Assembly: GCA_914767715.1 (NCBI GenBank)
Contig: OU612071.1
Location: 9,467,493 to 9,531,492 of the forward strand
Direction: 5' to 3'
DNA: 64,000 nt
Source: Membranipora membranacea
Lineage: Eukaryota > Bryozoa > Gymnolaemata > Cheilostomatida > Membraniporidae
This document shows, piece after piece, positions 23,185-35,183 of this stretch (positions are counted from its first letter, which is position 1; each line of letters opens with the position of its first letter). The notes under the pieces are model-generated. The model was not told the origin of the DNA, searched no databases, and saw only the letters and a program-made list of their open reading frames with translations. The translations under genes were made by a program, and so were the position numbers.

Positions 23185-23482
23185 TCATCATGAATATGAC
23201 TTTGATTTATTTAGGCTGTAATTCAGGCTAGAGATACTGCTTCTCTGGAGCTCATCTGAATTCAATCATACAAAATACCGACCAGTAGCGATGCGCATGA
23301 TTCCGGTAGCTTCAATAAAATCAATTCAGCATTTAATTTCAGCCTTATTATTAAAAGTCAGCGCATACAAATTTTGTCAAGCAAAAGTTCATTATAATAA
23401 AAATCTTGTTAAGTCAATTATGTTGGACCAAGCAACTGGATTTACAATTGTCTCCATCAACATGATCATATGAGTTCACCCG

Positions 23483-23687
23483 AGGGCGTAGCTTAGAGAA
23501 AATGATAGGGGAGGCAAAAGTCCGAGGCGACTCAGAAGTTTCACCGGTAAGCTCCTTCCGGAACAGTTTGAGAAATAATATAAGCAAATGGAATTCCCAA
23601 ATGAGCTGATTCATACATGGATTATTCAATTATAGTGCTTTTATGGGAGACAGTGCATCCCCTGCCTCCCCTAGAACTACGGGCCTG
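23483..23687. mobile_element. MITE-like repeat, copy b
   Basis: Left end GAGGGCGTAGC, right end CTACGGGCCTGG. Internal AGGGGAGGCAAAAG is answered by GCCTCCCCTAG in inverted sense. About 75% similar to copy a, 540 bp upstream, same orientation. Confidence 0.55.
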
Positions 23688-23994
23688 GAAAGTTTACCAA
23701 CAAGATAATCTACACATCTCGTTGGCTTAGAATGCAACCGTCCTAAATGATAATTGACTTTTTGTGTTGACTATTTCTATATAGGAAAATGCAAAGTTGA
23801 AACTTCAATGGGAATGAATTAACAGTTTTAAACATTAGACATCTTTAAAATTGTGGTGACATCACACTCGGGAATGTTTAATGTCGAAAATGTAAAAAAT
23901 TCAATTTTTTAATTTCATCATTTAGGACGGTGGCATTCTAGGGCAGCGACCTAACAGCAGTATCTAAGCCTAGACAGTGCGCAAAGTTCAAAAT

Positions 23995-24310
23995 GCCATA
24001 TATATATATATTCCATGTTTATTCTGGAGAAGAATAAGTCCTTAGGACTTGTACCCAGAAAATAGAAAAATTGATAAAAATATGGTGTAGAACTAAAAAG
24101 ACATGTAACTAAAAATCAAGAACAATGACAAGTAAAATTACAATGTACACCTATCTTTCACTACTGGAGTAATGACAATTTTACAATTACAGGTTACTTC
24201 TTTTATTTCAAAATTTTTCTCACAGTACTGATCAGCTCTCTCCGTTTCCTCCTTCGTTTTGGAGCAAAATTCTGTTTAAATTTTTTGATCGGTGCAATAA
24301 AGCCTATCAT
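23995..24310 (-). pseudogene. LINE 3' end: ORF terminus and 3' UTR
   Basis: Minus strand: the frame ends ...FIAPIKKFKQNFAPKRRRKR then ISTVRKILK and TAA at 24205, the basic end typical of CR1/L2-like ORF2 proteins. About 200 bp of 3' UTR follow, containing CTTATTCTTCTCCAGAATAA, and the insertion closes with an (AT)n run at 23999-24011. The rest of the element is missing. Confidence 0.55.
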
Positions 24311-24399
24311 ATACCCGGGGTGCCGTCACACTGGAGGCAAGAGTCTTGGAGGCTCAGACCGACCCGCTACCGACAATTATGTAACGCAGTGGTAGGACT

Positions 24400-24432
24400 A
24401 GCCTGTCTTGACAAATCTTGTCAAGACAGGCT
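24400..24432. repeat. perfect 15-bp inverted repeat, 3-nt loop
   Basis: AGCCTGTCTTGACAA, loop ATC, TTGTCAAGACAGGCT. A perfect hairpin in non-coding sequence next to the LINE 3' end. Confidence 0.9.
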
Positions 24433-25374
24433 ATGGTGGGATATGGTATTGATACCAGGTAAAATGGTGTTCTTCAGAGCTTTCCATAGTTTGATACTAT
24501 TCAGTTTCCTCAATTAATAGCTTTGGAGCCTACTACTAGCCACCTCAGATAGCGAAAAATTAGAGCTAGCAAACAATGTCACCCCCTAACTGGCTTAACC
24601 AAACTCTAGTTAAAATTTATTCCTCTAAGGTATTTAGAATCCTTAATTCATAGTTCCGGAGTCAATTTAACCCTATAAATTATTCCAGAAAAATTGAAAT
24701 CATAAGCCTAATTGAGTATAACTACAACGATAACTTAGAACCATTAATTTTATTATGTTTTAAAAAACTGATTTCTCCGGATATGTTCCACACGAGAATA
24801 AAAAAAACATCATATTCCTCAGAGATAATTATATTATTAATTTATTAATGAACTCGTTGATCAAGCAAAACGTACAGCATTGGAATGATAAAACATCTAA
24901 TCATGATAGATCAATTTAAATGTACCATAACAAGATATATGTGGCCGCAACCGCCGAGAAGTATTCTATAAACTCCTGCAATTGATGAGATATTAGCCAA
25001 TGCGTTTGTTCTTAACCTATTGGTTGTCAGGTTAGTCTCATTCAACTCAACAGCCAATCGGATGAGAGCCAACACTCTGGCTATTAGTAGCCCGCAAACA
25101 AACAAAAATACAGTTTTCAATGTTGTTAAATAAAACTAGAGCCCTGGAAATCGGGATGGCGCATTGACAGAATATACCTGTGGTTTGATCGATGACAACT
25201 CTATGATCTACCATTTCACAAGGGAAAGAGGGCAAACTCAGACATAGAAGAGCATAGTAACAACAGTCCCACAGTTTACTGGAATTCCCGCTTTCACTAG
25301 GGAATTCCCCAATAGTGCATTGTGGGATATTATTTGCCATGCCCTGCAAATTAACCTTATAAAGTCGTATTCCT
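24433..25374. other. no gene recognised
   Basis: AT-rich sequence with no splice-bounded exon or repeat that I can support. Confidence 0.35.
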
Positions 25375-25402
25375 GATGGATGGATGGATGGATGGATGGA
25401 TA
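25375..25402 (+). repeat. (GATG)n microsatellite
   Basis: Seven uninterrupted GATG units. Confidence 0.95.
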
Positions 25403-25985
25403 AGAACTGTCAGTTGTTTCTAATACAGTTTTTCACGCTGATCGCAATGGTAACAATGTACCTTACACTAAGTTGCACAATGGGCCGCTAATTGCCAAAA
25501 ACGCTGCCGGTAAAATACCGGTACAACTTTACATGGGTCTGCTATCATAAAAAGCTGAGATGCGGCTAACAATGGTTGCAATACTGCTTTTATCTCCTGT
25601 GTATAACTATCATTAGAGCACAACTACTTTTTCAATTATGCTGCTGCCTAAAAAACAGGCTTAGGATGTTCGTATTGATCGGATTTTTTTATGGTGACTG
25701 TGTACTGACCCTCCCATCGTATGACACCAGTTTTTAATGCTCTGAGTGTGTCATTTTTCAAATAGTGCATATTCTTAGATTCTTAGACGCATCGATCTAG
25801 GCTAGCCAGTGAGTCAGCTCTATCCTGATCGGCTGTTTGGTGGGAAACACTATGTTTCATATGTTGACGTGACATAGGATTTAGGGCTAATTGATACATG
25901 GGATTAGCATTTGGGTTGACTTCCGCATTGTTTCGCTTCAATTAATTCGAATTCAGGAACCATTTCGATTCGCATTGGAGACATA

Positions 25986-26066
25986 AGGTAGTTGAATGGA
26001 TAGCGCACATGCACAAAATGGCTTCAATACGGGAGGCCCAAGTTCAAATGCCAGCCGCGGCAGATC
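25986..26066 (+). repeat. tRNA-like sequence, possible SINE head
   Basis: TAGTTGAATGGATAGCGCA is A-box-like and CCCAAGTTCAAATGCC is B-box-like at tRNA spacing. The minus strand at about 26266-26315 holds another A-box-like block (GTGGTTAAATGCATTG). No tail or target duplication was found. Confidence 0.4.
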
Positions 26067-26399
26067 ATTTCCATGGGTTTTCATCATTGAAATCGTAAGC
26101 ATTCATCATTCGACAAGGGAGTGGACCACTCATTTGTAGCATGGGACAATAGTGAAATAGAGTCAATTTCAGGTCACTGAAAACACCTATTGAGATGAAG
26201 TGAAAGTGTTTAGTAGGCACAGCTGATGCCACCTTCTTCAACAACCGAAGTTTAATTCGGACTACAGTTAGCCTTAGGATCCAAATCCTGCCAGCTAACA
26301 ATGCATTTAACCACCGTTCATCCCTAATTTTAGAGGAGCTAATGAGCTAATGCAAAAGAATCTACCTTACATATCGCTATCAAGAATCCAAAACAGATG

Positions 26400-27300
26400 G
26401 ACCTGAATTTTCAGTTTTGATGCTGGGAAAATAGTTCAAGCCAACTTTTATTAGGCGAATACATAACCCTGCCCCTGAACATATATACAGCTATGAATAT
26501 CAAGGGCCCAGTCCTAAATCTGCAGACCCAATTATAGTGGAAAAAATCACAAATGTAAGAATCTTGCGAGAAAAGCGATCGGCAATTTCTGCAACAAAGA
26601 CTGCCTAATATTTACTATCCTCTGTCACAACATTTTTTTTATAAGTATAAGTATAAGTATTACTAAGACATTTGTGTGGACACCCATGGCTCGAAACGCC
26701 AGCAGCAATGCTCTAAAGTATCTGTACCATTGCAGAATCATGCTCTCACCGAAGCCATCAAAAAGAAATGACCTCAAAAGAAAGTTGAGCATGCGCGATG
26801 TTTATGGATATGATGAGTTATTAAAATACCATTCCCTCTTGCTTCTAATTCGCAGAGGCTGCCCACCCTCTATGCTTGTACAGCCTAATGGGGATTAAAC
26901 CAGTATTCTTCCTTGCTTACTATCATGGGTTGTCACTTGAATACAGCTCAAAACCAGGTCTTTCCTGATCGTTCTGGCTTGAACACTTTACCCTGCCTTG
27001 GCCGCGAACAAACAAGGCTCAGGGTCTCATCATAATAACATGTTCATCTGGCTTGTAATGATAATACAAACTGCCTTGCTGGTGTAACGGTGACCAACAT
27101 GTGTGATATTGCATGATTTGAGTGCAGTTTCTCATAATCCCTATTGTTTGGCCAGTATGTGACAGTAGTCTCTATGAATCTCATCTGTCAAATCATCAAA
27201 TGTTGTCGCTTTTACTAGAATGATTTGTTTGATACAACCTTGTTTGCTCAGAACAGCAGCAACAGAATTTGAGTTTTAACAATACATGACTTTAATTATA
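26400..27300. other. no gene recognised
   Basis: One open frame (26674-26898, plus) without motif or splice support. A short (AAGTAT)n run at about 26641-26661. Confidence 0.35.
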
Positions 27301-27962
27301 ACTAGAATAATAATAATATGATAATTATGATAAGATAAGATTTATTTTAAAAGCATCTACATAACAATTTCGAGAAATCGTTGTGATGGAGTAGTTTGTA
27401 GAAAAAAATGCCCTGAATAATGAGCATGAATAAAAATCATGAAATTGGGGTATCAACTGTTTGGCTGGGTCTAAATAAGAGTACAGTTGATTTATATTTT
27501 AAATTCGAATTGCATAAAACAATATCATAATACATCAGGTGAATTTGTTATGCGTATATTAGGTAATATAGGTATATCTTTGTGTCAGTGCCAGTGGCGC
27601 TAAATAGTAAAGGAGGTAACTAAGTAGACCAGTATGACACAGTTGTACATACAACTGTTATTCATCCATCCACATACCTCATAATTGACCTGATTCAAAG
27701 ATTGTGATGGTTGATATTTGTGTTAAGGTTAAGCTTGCAGATGATTACAATCTAAATAGAGAACCCTTGTAGAAATTCATGTTATTTATGTATGATAAAC
27801 CCAATCACAATATGGTTTAAGAATATCCTAGAGCAGGCATTTAGCCTACAGCAGATATGTATGGAGATATGAATTGTTGTAAACAATTTGATTTTAGATG
27901 TTATATAAACTCATAGCAAGGTTCATCAGGGATTGTGAATGTTCCTGAGGTTTCTGTGATGT

Positions 27963-28020
27963 TCAGGTATAGCATGTGACTCCTGCATCTTCGCGGTGGC
28001 TGCAACCATACACACCCCAC
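27963..28020 (-). CDS. Receptor gene B, exon 6: end of SRCR domain
   Basis: Acceptor TATGTACAG; entered with one base of a split Gly codon; reads WGVYGCSHREDAGVTCYT, then TGA at 27965. It supplies the last two of six cysteines and the conserved HxEDAGV block. The protein ends two residues after the domain. Same length and phase as 56065-56122 in gene A. Confidence 0.9.
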
Positions 28021-28276
28021 CTGTACATAATATAGAGTATTGAGTGAAATTTTGAAAAGCATGAAAAGTCAACCAAATATATCACACAAATTGCTTACTG
28101 TTTGGGAATGACACCCTATGACCTTCGATTAGGACTAGAAGCGCAGAAAAAGACGGGACTGAAATACCTGTAGGAACACATGCTTCAATTTCTTTCAATT
28201 TATATAACAGGCTTAAACTATGTGGAAAGTGGTATTTTGCATCCAAATAAATACCGCCAATACATGTTCTGCTTAC

Positions 28277-28393
28277 CCTCTGTGTTTACACAATCCCAAA
28301 TTAGTTTCTGAGCCAGTACATTTTACCCAATCCAGATAAATTGAACCAGTGCCTTGTCCAAAATGGGCACTCAAATGATGATATTGTGCTCCT
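28277..28393 (-). CDS. Receptor gene B, exon 5: middle of SRCR domain
   Basis: 117-bp exon, acceptor GTTTTAG, donor GTAAGC, phases 2 in and 2 out. It reads [16 protein letters not shown], then [22 protein letters not shown]. This is the SRCR segment with the G-x-G-x-I-x-L-D block and cysteines 3 and 4. The DW replaces the usual D-D/N. Counterpart in gene A: 56378-56494. Confidence 0.92.
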
Positions 28394-28679
28394 CTAAAAC
28401 AAAAATTTGATAGAAGAATTGGCGTAACATGAAGGGTCAGAGATCTGAGCTACATGTTGTTTAAATGTTATACATTATCATCACTTGTTTTGGGATTTTT
28501 TTGCTTTGGTACTCCAGCCGAATTATTATCACTTTTGATCCCCTCAACTTATGAGTGAACTGTTCTCACAGTTTTATTTGAGGGACGTGTTAAATGTTTA
28601 TACAGCGAGAATTAAGTGAATTAATTTACAAATTTCCTGTTTTAATTTTGAAAAAAATGTATTGGAGACTTATAATTTA

Positions 28680-28844
<165 letters not shown>

Positions 28845-29227
28845 TCACTTATAATAACTTACCATACAGGTGATATGGTGGGACGCAGAACATTACACTT
28901 TTGTTGATTAGTTAGCCCAATGTTTATGGTATGTGAAACAATCAGTAAAATAATCAAATAGGCCCTTTCTGTCCTGATAAACATGATATTGAAACATATG
29001 TGTGTAAGAAGCAGCCACACAAGAGGCAATATAATCGGCCTGCAAATACTTGGATAGCCATTCCAGTAGGTATACAGTTATTGTGATAATTTAGAGTCTT
29101 GTATCAATGAGGATACAGTGTTAGGTAGTTCACTCTCAGAGCTTGATATCCTGCACGACCTCCATGCATTATGGCAATTTCTGACGTTGTTTCAAATAAG
29201 AATGAAGGATGAAACATTGATATTCAC

Positions 29228-29434
29228 CATTATTTTGTGGAAGCATGTTTGGTGAAGATAGCTGTCCACTAAATTGACATGTTAATGTCTGCAATGAAGA
29301 TATAGCGCTGCTTGTAGAACTAGCTGTGCTCTGTAGAGATGTAATACTGTGGCGTGCAAAACTAGCCGATCCCTCAAGTGTTGATATCCTGCCTTTAGAT
29401 GACTGGGTCAGAGTATCTATTGATGATATTTTAC
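29228..29434 (-). CDS. Receptor gene B, exon 3: Ser/Thr-rich stalk
   Basis: 207-bp exon, acceptor TATATACAG, donor GTGAAT, phase 1 at both ends. It encodes KISSIDTLTQSSKGRIS, then TLEGSASFARHSITSLQSTA, SSTSSAISSLQTL and ends LPQNN. Hydrophobic residues recur about every 7 positions (I-S-S-L, I-T-S-L, I-S-S-L), so a trimeric coiled stalk with many O-glycosylation sites is likely, as in class A scavenger receptors but without collagen repeats. The gene A exon is 39 bp longer. Confidence 0.85.
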
Positions 29435-29575
29435 CTGTATATATAAATGAACGGTTTAGATAGATGACCTGATTTTTTATGCCAGCATAAAAATTCTGTT
29501 CTGTTTCCAGTGAGTGCAATTTTACATTGGAACTGTCAGGAGCATTTTTGTAACTCCTGACAAATACCATAGTTA

Positions 29576-30529
29576 TTATACTGATATTTATTAGTGTAGG
29601 TAAGCAGCAGCCTTATAGGCCCTGTATTTATCAATTGAATTATGTGCATGCGCTAAAAGCATGCTTGTGTTATTCCATGGCTTACTCAGAGATGTTTTAT
29701 TTATTTAGCCTTGGTCTGCTGAGCTAGCAAAATGTAACTTATTGTACTATCTTAAATAATCTGCCCGTACAATGCAAAGTGTAGCACAAAGGAGCCGATC
29801 ATTAAGGCATAACTGATACATTATATCAAGCACTAATCCCTGGCGTGCTAATGATAATAGAAGGATGTTTGATTTAGCTTCAGTTTAATTATTATGAAAC
29901 AAAAATATAATTAGGAAGATAATTAGTTAGTAATATGAAAATTTAGACAGCAACTATTAGAGACACAACTGCCTCAACAAAAATAGTGTTCAACACTGTT
30001 TATTGCAACAGTGACCTTTTAATCAATGCTATTCTCCCCCCCCCCCCCCCCCATTTTATTAGCCACTACACTAGTCATGTACAATTGTTGTGTCTAGTTA
30101 TTTACATTACCACAATTAGCAGTAGAAACGTGTGCTATGATTATTTATTCATTATTGGTTTTTAGTTGTGACTATTTATCTGGTCATGGAAAGCGGCATT
30201 AGAAAAACTGATGGCTGTAGAATTATTATTAATTCTATGATTAACATAACTTATACATACTGGAAACTTCAGAATAGGAGTAAGATCATTTTTATGTTTA
30301 ATAATTATTTATTATCAAATAAATGACATACGTAGCGATGCCATGTGCTAACCAATATTTATCATATGTTTATAATTAATCTTGGGTTTATGAGTCATGT
30401 ATAGTCAGCAAACAGTCAGCATCATTGCAAAATATCGACCCTAGCAAATGTTCTACTTATCAGCAAACGGAATTTTTTATGCGCCACCTCAACATTATTG
30501 CAAAGTGCCGACTCAACAATCCTAACACC
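29576..30529. other. no gene recognised (gene B intron 2)
   Basis: AT-rich intron sequence. A 17-C run at 30036-30052 is the only marked feature. Confidence 0.4.
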
Positions 30530-30539
30530 CTATATAAGG
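30530..30539 (+). promoter_or_regulatory. TATA box upstream of tandem arrays
   Basis: CTATATAAGG followed by CAGGGCCCACC about 10 bases on, just before the repeated units begin at 30565. Reads rightward. May be the U3/R border of an LTR. Confidence 0.4.
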
Positions 30540-30564
30540 CAGGGCCCACCATAGTAAGTTTGGA

Positions 30565-30760
30565 GTAGCATTTTAGACTTTGGCAGCAAGGGTTTGTCAG
30601 AGTAGTAGCATTTCAGATTTTTGGCAGCAAGGGTTTGTCAGAGGAGTAGCATTTTAGACTTTGGAAGCAATGGTTTGCCATAGTAGTAGTATTTTAGACT
30701 TTGGTAGCAAGGGTTTACCAAGAGTATCAATTTTAGACATTGGTGGTAAGAGATTATTAA
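30565..30760 (+). repeat. 41-bp tandem repeat, four to five units
   Basis: GTAGCATTTTAGACTTTGGC recurs at 30565, 30605, 30646 and 30687, with a degenerate fifth unit around 30728. Units diverge by up to 20%. Confidence 0.85.
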
Positions 30761-30767
30761 GGCGAAA

Positions 30768-31310
30768 TACAGAGTTCAGGGTTACGAGTTGAGGACACGG
30801 TGACAGAGGCGTACACAAGGAGGAATAATAGAGTTCAAGATTACGAGTTGAAGACACGGTGACAGAGGGTTACACAAGGAGGAATTACAGAGTTCAAGAT
30901 TACGAGTTGAATACACGGTGACCGAGACGTACACAAAGAGGAATTACAGAGTTCAAGATTACGAGTCGAAGACACGGTGACAGAGGCGTACACAAGGAGG
31001 AATTACAGAGTTCAAGATTACGAGTTGAATACACGGTGACAGAGACGTACACAAAGAGGAATTACAGAGTTCAAGATTACGAGTTGAAGACACGGTGACA
31101 GAGGCGTACACAAGGAGGAATTACAGAGTTCAAGATTACGAGTTGAATACACGGTGACAGAGACGTACACAAAGAGGAATTACAGAGTTCAAGATTACGA
31201 GTTGAAGACACGCTGACAGAGGCGTACACAAGGAGGAATTACAGAGTTCAAGATTACGAGTTTGAAGATATAGTGATAGGAGCATTCACAAAGAAGAATT
31301 ACAAACTTCA
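30768..31310 (+). repeat. 59-bp tandem repeat, nine units, alternating types
   Basis: GAGTTCAAGATTACGAG recurs every 59 bp from 30772 to about 31244. Two unit types alternate: one with GAAGACACGG...GGCGTACACAAGG, one with GAATACACGG...GACGTACACAAAG. The array therefore grew partly by 118-bp dimers. First and last units are degenerate. Every unit has stop codons in some frames, and no long protein runs through it. Confidence 0.93.
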
Positions 31311-33276
31311 CTAGAATATAGCAAGTACCGTATTATTTGTGTATCAGTATATTCAGAATATCTGATTCTAACCATTTTACACTTGTAGCACCATAATTAC
31401 TTAGCTTTCTTTTATCCATACACTGTTACACACCCAGTCATATGCAGCAAGGCAATTATGTGCTAGTGTCAATTTAGCCACCGAAGTGGGCACTCTAGTG
31501 TGTACGTCACCATCACACCACTGATTTTATGAGATACAATATCTTACATCAGTACAGCAGACGCTGACTTTGTTACTATGTCAGCAGATCATACTCAACA
31601 TTCTATTTAACCGTACTGTTTTCTATTCTACCAAACGGATAACATCTACAATAGTTGTAAGTGCAGCTAGAATATTTGTTTGATATGATTATTTTGCTCT
31701 AGTAGTTTTTTGTCATCTTCAATACTTGAGGACAGATTGACAGCACGTCAGCAGTAAATTCACCTTTACCAATTATTGTTGCTTTTCAATTAACGCAATG
31801 TGTTTGATAATATGATACTTGAATTGATCATTTAAAACACTGAGATTCACTTTGTATTTCTGTGTAAATTTATTGCGCTTACAAATAAGCATGTATTTAC
31901 GATTTGTAACCATTTCTTTCAGATAAAGATCTACATCTATACGTTAATCATTAGACCAGATCTTAACTATTTATCCTACCTACTGTATGTTAACGGAGGG
32001 GCAGTATTTTTGTAAGTGTAATAATAATTATCATGTAACATCATTCTTTGCATTCAAATGTTTCATTCAATATGAATCGAATCGAATAGCAAGCAACACC
32101 TAACGTTATTGACAGCATAATAATTAATAATATCAAATTGTATTTCGCTGAGGCTGATTTTTCATACATATAGCACCTTTGCTTTGTATCATCACCACAC
32201 TATGCCAGTTTTATTATTTACTTTGAATTTTATTATTCAGGGTACCAGCTCGTGATATTACACAAATAAACGTCTGTGTTGCTAAAACTCTCCTGATATA
32301 TTAACATACCGGTACAATTTGTTAGGCAATTATTTTTAAGACCTAAAAGTTTTATTTATATCTCAAATTTTATGAAGTTAAAGGTGTCATTTGATTTTGT
32401 TTTCAATAAATTCAAAATTCGCAAGAGGCTAATATTTTCTAGCCGGGCAGGTGGCACTTCAGGGTATTTATTGGCATACCTAAAGTGGGGCATAAAGCAG
32501 TTTATTTTGGCAAGTGAGACTGCTTCGCTTGGGTCAAATACTTTTATTAAGTTGACATAACTATTGGAGAGCTTGAATCAAAGTCATCCTTTGATGTAAT
32601 TGAAAGTGATTATTTATAAGGCTGAAATTTAATTTTGTTATCATAAGTAGACTATCAAGTTATATGTTATGTAATAGTAAAGCTAATCCTTTGAAGTATT
32701 ATTTATTTCCTCCCCCCCCCCCCCGCAAGTCAGGGTAAGGATAGTCCTAGTTCTATCAAGTAGCCTTTTCTGTTCGGAACTGTGAACGGTAGAACGAAGT
32801 CTATTTTGGGTTTGCCTTTTGTTGAACAAAGCACTTGATTATTGACATAATAGACTAATTGAGATATTAATCTGGTTTATTAACATAGTGTGTAGACATA
32901 AACATAGACAGGTCATACATAATTTGTCGCATTCTTGTAAACTTTCCTAAATACCGTCAGAACAAGGAAGTTACAATAGGGTTCCTCAGTGAAGTTCCTT
33001 TGTAATATTGAGAAGGGGAATTCCCAAAGTTAAACTATCTTGAGTAACTACAGTTGAATAATATTAATTGATCATAGAATTTAACGCTTATTATTACATT
33101 GTATTTTGAGATATTACCCCTGCTAGGAACCTGAGAAAATAAGTATATTTTACTAACTTTCTCAGGTTAAAATCAAAATGCCCACCTTACCATCCTGTCA
33201 GAACCTTTTGGTGATTTGGTGTCCTGCTATCAAAAAACTTCAAAAAGGATATCAAGCATATTATATGCTGATTATA
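31311..33276. other. no gene recognised (gene B intron 2)
   Basis: AT-rich sequence. ACACAAATAAACGTCTGTGTTG at about 32260 resembles a polyadenylation/R region and might end the unit that starts with the TATA box at 30530. A 13-C run sits at 32712-32724. One small open frame (32372-32560) has no motif. Confidence 0.35.
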
Positions 33277-33649
33277 CCGTAATACCTCAGTTATAAGGCA
33301 CGGGCCTTATAAGTGAAGCACCTACCTCGGAAAAAATAAAAATGCCCTGGTTATAAAGCACCCCACAGCTATTAGGCACCCCTTTGAAAGGAGAACTGAC
33401 CTCGATAAGATTCGAACTTGCAACATCATGATTACAATGCACTGAGCTATTCAGCCTCTTGTACCTATTCAGCCTATTCGCCTATTCAGCCTATTCAACC
33501 TACTCAGCCTCTATTCATCCCGCTTGTAAGGCGAGGTTTTGGTCCAACTCAAATATAAAAATGATTCAAATGATAGCCGTGCCTACATGCTTCTCTCTTA
33601 TAGGCGCCTTCACCTATAAAGCACGCGCCTTATAAGTGAGGTTTTACGG
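33277..33649. mobile_element. pogo/Tigger-like MITE, TA target
   Basis: Left end CCGTAATACCTCAGTTATAA, right end (inverted) CCGTAAAACCTCACTTATAA; TIRs of about 27 bp with four or five mismatches. TA flanks both ends (33275-33276, 33650-33651). No transposase. Inside are a (CCTATTCAG)n-type tract at about 33465-33520 and a tRNA-like stretch. Confidence 0.7.
33399..33456 (-). repeat. tRNA-like stretch inside the MITE
   Basis: Minus strand: TAGCTCAGTGCATTG (A box), TCATGAT with CAT at the anticodon position, CAAGTTCGAATCTT (B box). D-loop and variable region are shortened. A captured SINE head or an ancient tRNA fragment. Confidence 0.4.
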
Positions 33650-33666
33650 TAACAAGAGCAGACAAT

Positions 33667-33905
33667 AGTGGAGGCATTCAATTCAAAATTATGTGTGATT
33701 AACGATTGTATGAACTTATAAGCTTGGTTCAAAATGAGATTAAGCTAACCTAGAAATTCTCTATGAATCATTATTCCCACTTTATAATACGTAGTGAATC
33801 TCTAGGTTAGCTGTATCTCATTTTGCATCAAGCTTATAATATATTGATCATGATAAGTTCACACAGTTCATAATCTCACATAATTAGTAATTTAATGCCT
33901 CCACT
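33667..33905. mobile_element. 239-bp foldback element
   Basis: Begins AGTGGAGGCATT and ends AATGCCTCCACT. The arms continue inward with about 80% complementarity, including TAAGCTTGGTTCAAAATGAG against CTCATTTTGCATCAAGCTTA. Only about 45 unpaired bases remain in the centre. A related, less complete copy lies at 62880-63015. Confidence 0.75.
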
Positions 33906-34245
33906 CTTCAGTCTCTATATCGATGGAAGCTAGGTCATGTCTTACATCAATGTGTTTAGGAAAGCAGAGAACAACCACTGTTCATATCAAATCAATCCCA
34001 AAGCTTTACTTAAAACCAAAACTGACAGTATCCTACAGCGACTTCATGAAAAAGAATGGAAAATTCCCAAAATCGAACTTTGCTTATCAATATCAATTAT
34101 TGCAACAGATATCCTGTGTTTTAAGATTCAATATTGCAAACAGACAAGGCATTCTCAATATTAGTCATAGAATGTTGAGTAAAATTCATATAATTTCAGT
34201 AACACGTCAATTAGAAACCTATTGATTTAAAAAGGTCCTGATCAG

Positions 34246-35172
34246 ATGAATGACTTATTAGGAATACTGATTAGAATTCGCTTGGGCAAAATTGCTATCA
34301 CTTTGGATGTAGAACAGATGTTCTACAACTTCAAAGTGGCAGAGACAGAAAAAAACTTCTTAACATTTTTAAGGCTGGAAAATGATCTTGAGACAGTCAA
34401 GACATTCAGGATGACCAAACATATATTTGGGGCAACATCCTCCCCAGGTGTTGCCACCTATGGTCTTAGAAGAATCGCCAAACATCACCCGTCCAAGGCA
34501 GCAAACTTCATCATGGGAGGCTTCTACGTGGACGATAGAGTAACAAGTGTCGATTCAATCGAAGAGGCAATATCGCTCGTAAGAGAGGCATCAGTAATAT
34601 GCCAAGCAGGAAACTTGCGGCTGCACAAATTCTCATCAAATTCTGCGGAGGTGCTTGCCTCACTTCCAGCCAAAGAGCGCGCAGTACTGGATGCGGAATT
34701 ATTTAGCGGCATTCTGCCAACACAAAGGACATTGGGAATGGAATGGAATATTCACCAAGACATATTCCATTTCGTCAATGAATCACCAGAGAAGCCAGAG
34801 ACACGCAGAGGGTTATTATCTACTGTTGCCCAGATATTTGACCCGATGGGTTTGATCACCCCAATAACTCTCTGCGGAAAGAAAATTCTTCAGGAAACCT
34901 GCCGCCAAAAGTTAGATTGGGACGACTCTATTGGCGAAGAGTTGCGCCATGAATGGAGGTTCTGGAAAAAGGACATGGAGGACATCAGCAGGATACAGGT
35001 AAGTCGACACATAAAACCGGATGATTTCAGCCAAATAGGAGTTACAGAACTCCATCACTTCTCAGATGCAGCTGAGGATGGTTATGGGACATGTAGTTAC
35101 ATACGAGTGGTTGATGTCAAAGAAAGAGTTCACTGCTCGCTAATACTAGCCAAAGCACGAGTAGCCCCCTAA
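34246..35172 (+). pseudogene. pol: BEL/Pao reverse transcriptase and start of RNase H
   Basis: The coding part starts at about 34231 (KGPDQMNDLLG). IAITLDVEQMFYNF carries the first catalytic Asp (about residue 23), GGFYVDDRVTS is the YVDD box (about residue 92), and KTFRMTKHIFGATSSPGVA is the substrate-binding segment. FDPMGLITPITL and HHFSDAAEDGYG mark the connection and start of RNase H; SDAAE is its first Asp. The frame stops at 35170 inside RNase H. These blocks are diagnostic of BEL/Pao rather than Ty3 (YVDD with long spacing, DPMGLI). Confidence 0.92.
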
Positions 35173-35183
35173 AACTAGCGACG

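Noticed and set aside
30768-31310. CRISPR array
   Set aside because: The 59-bp units are continuous, with no unique spacers, in a eukaryotic intron.
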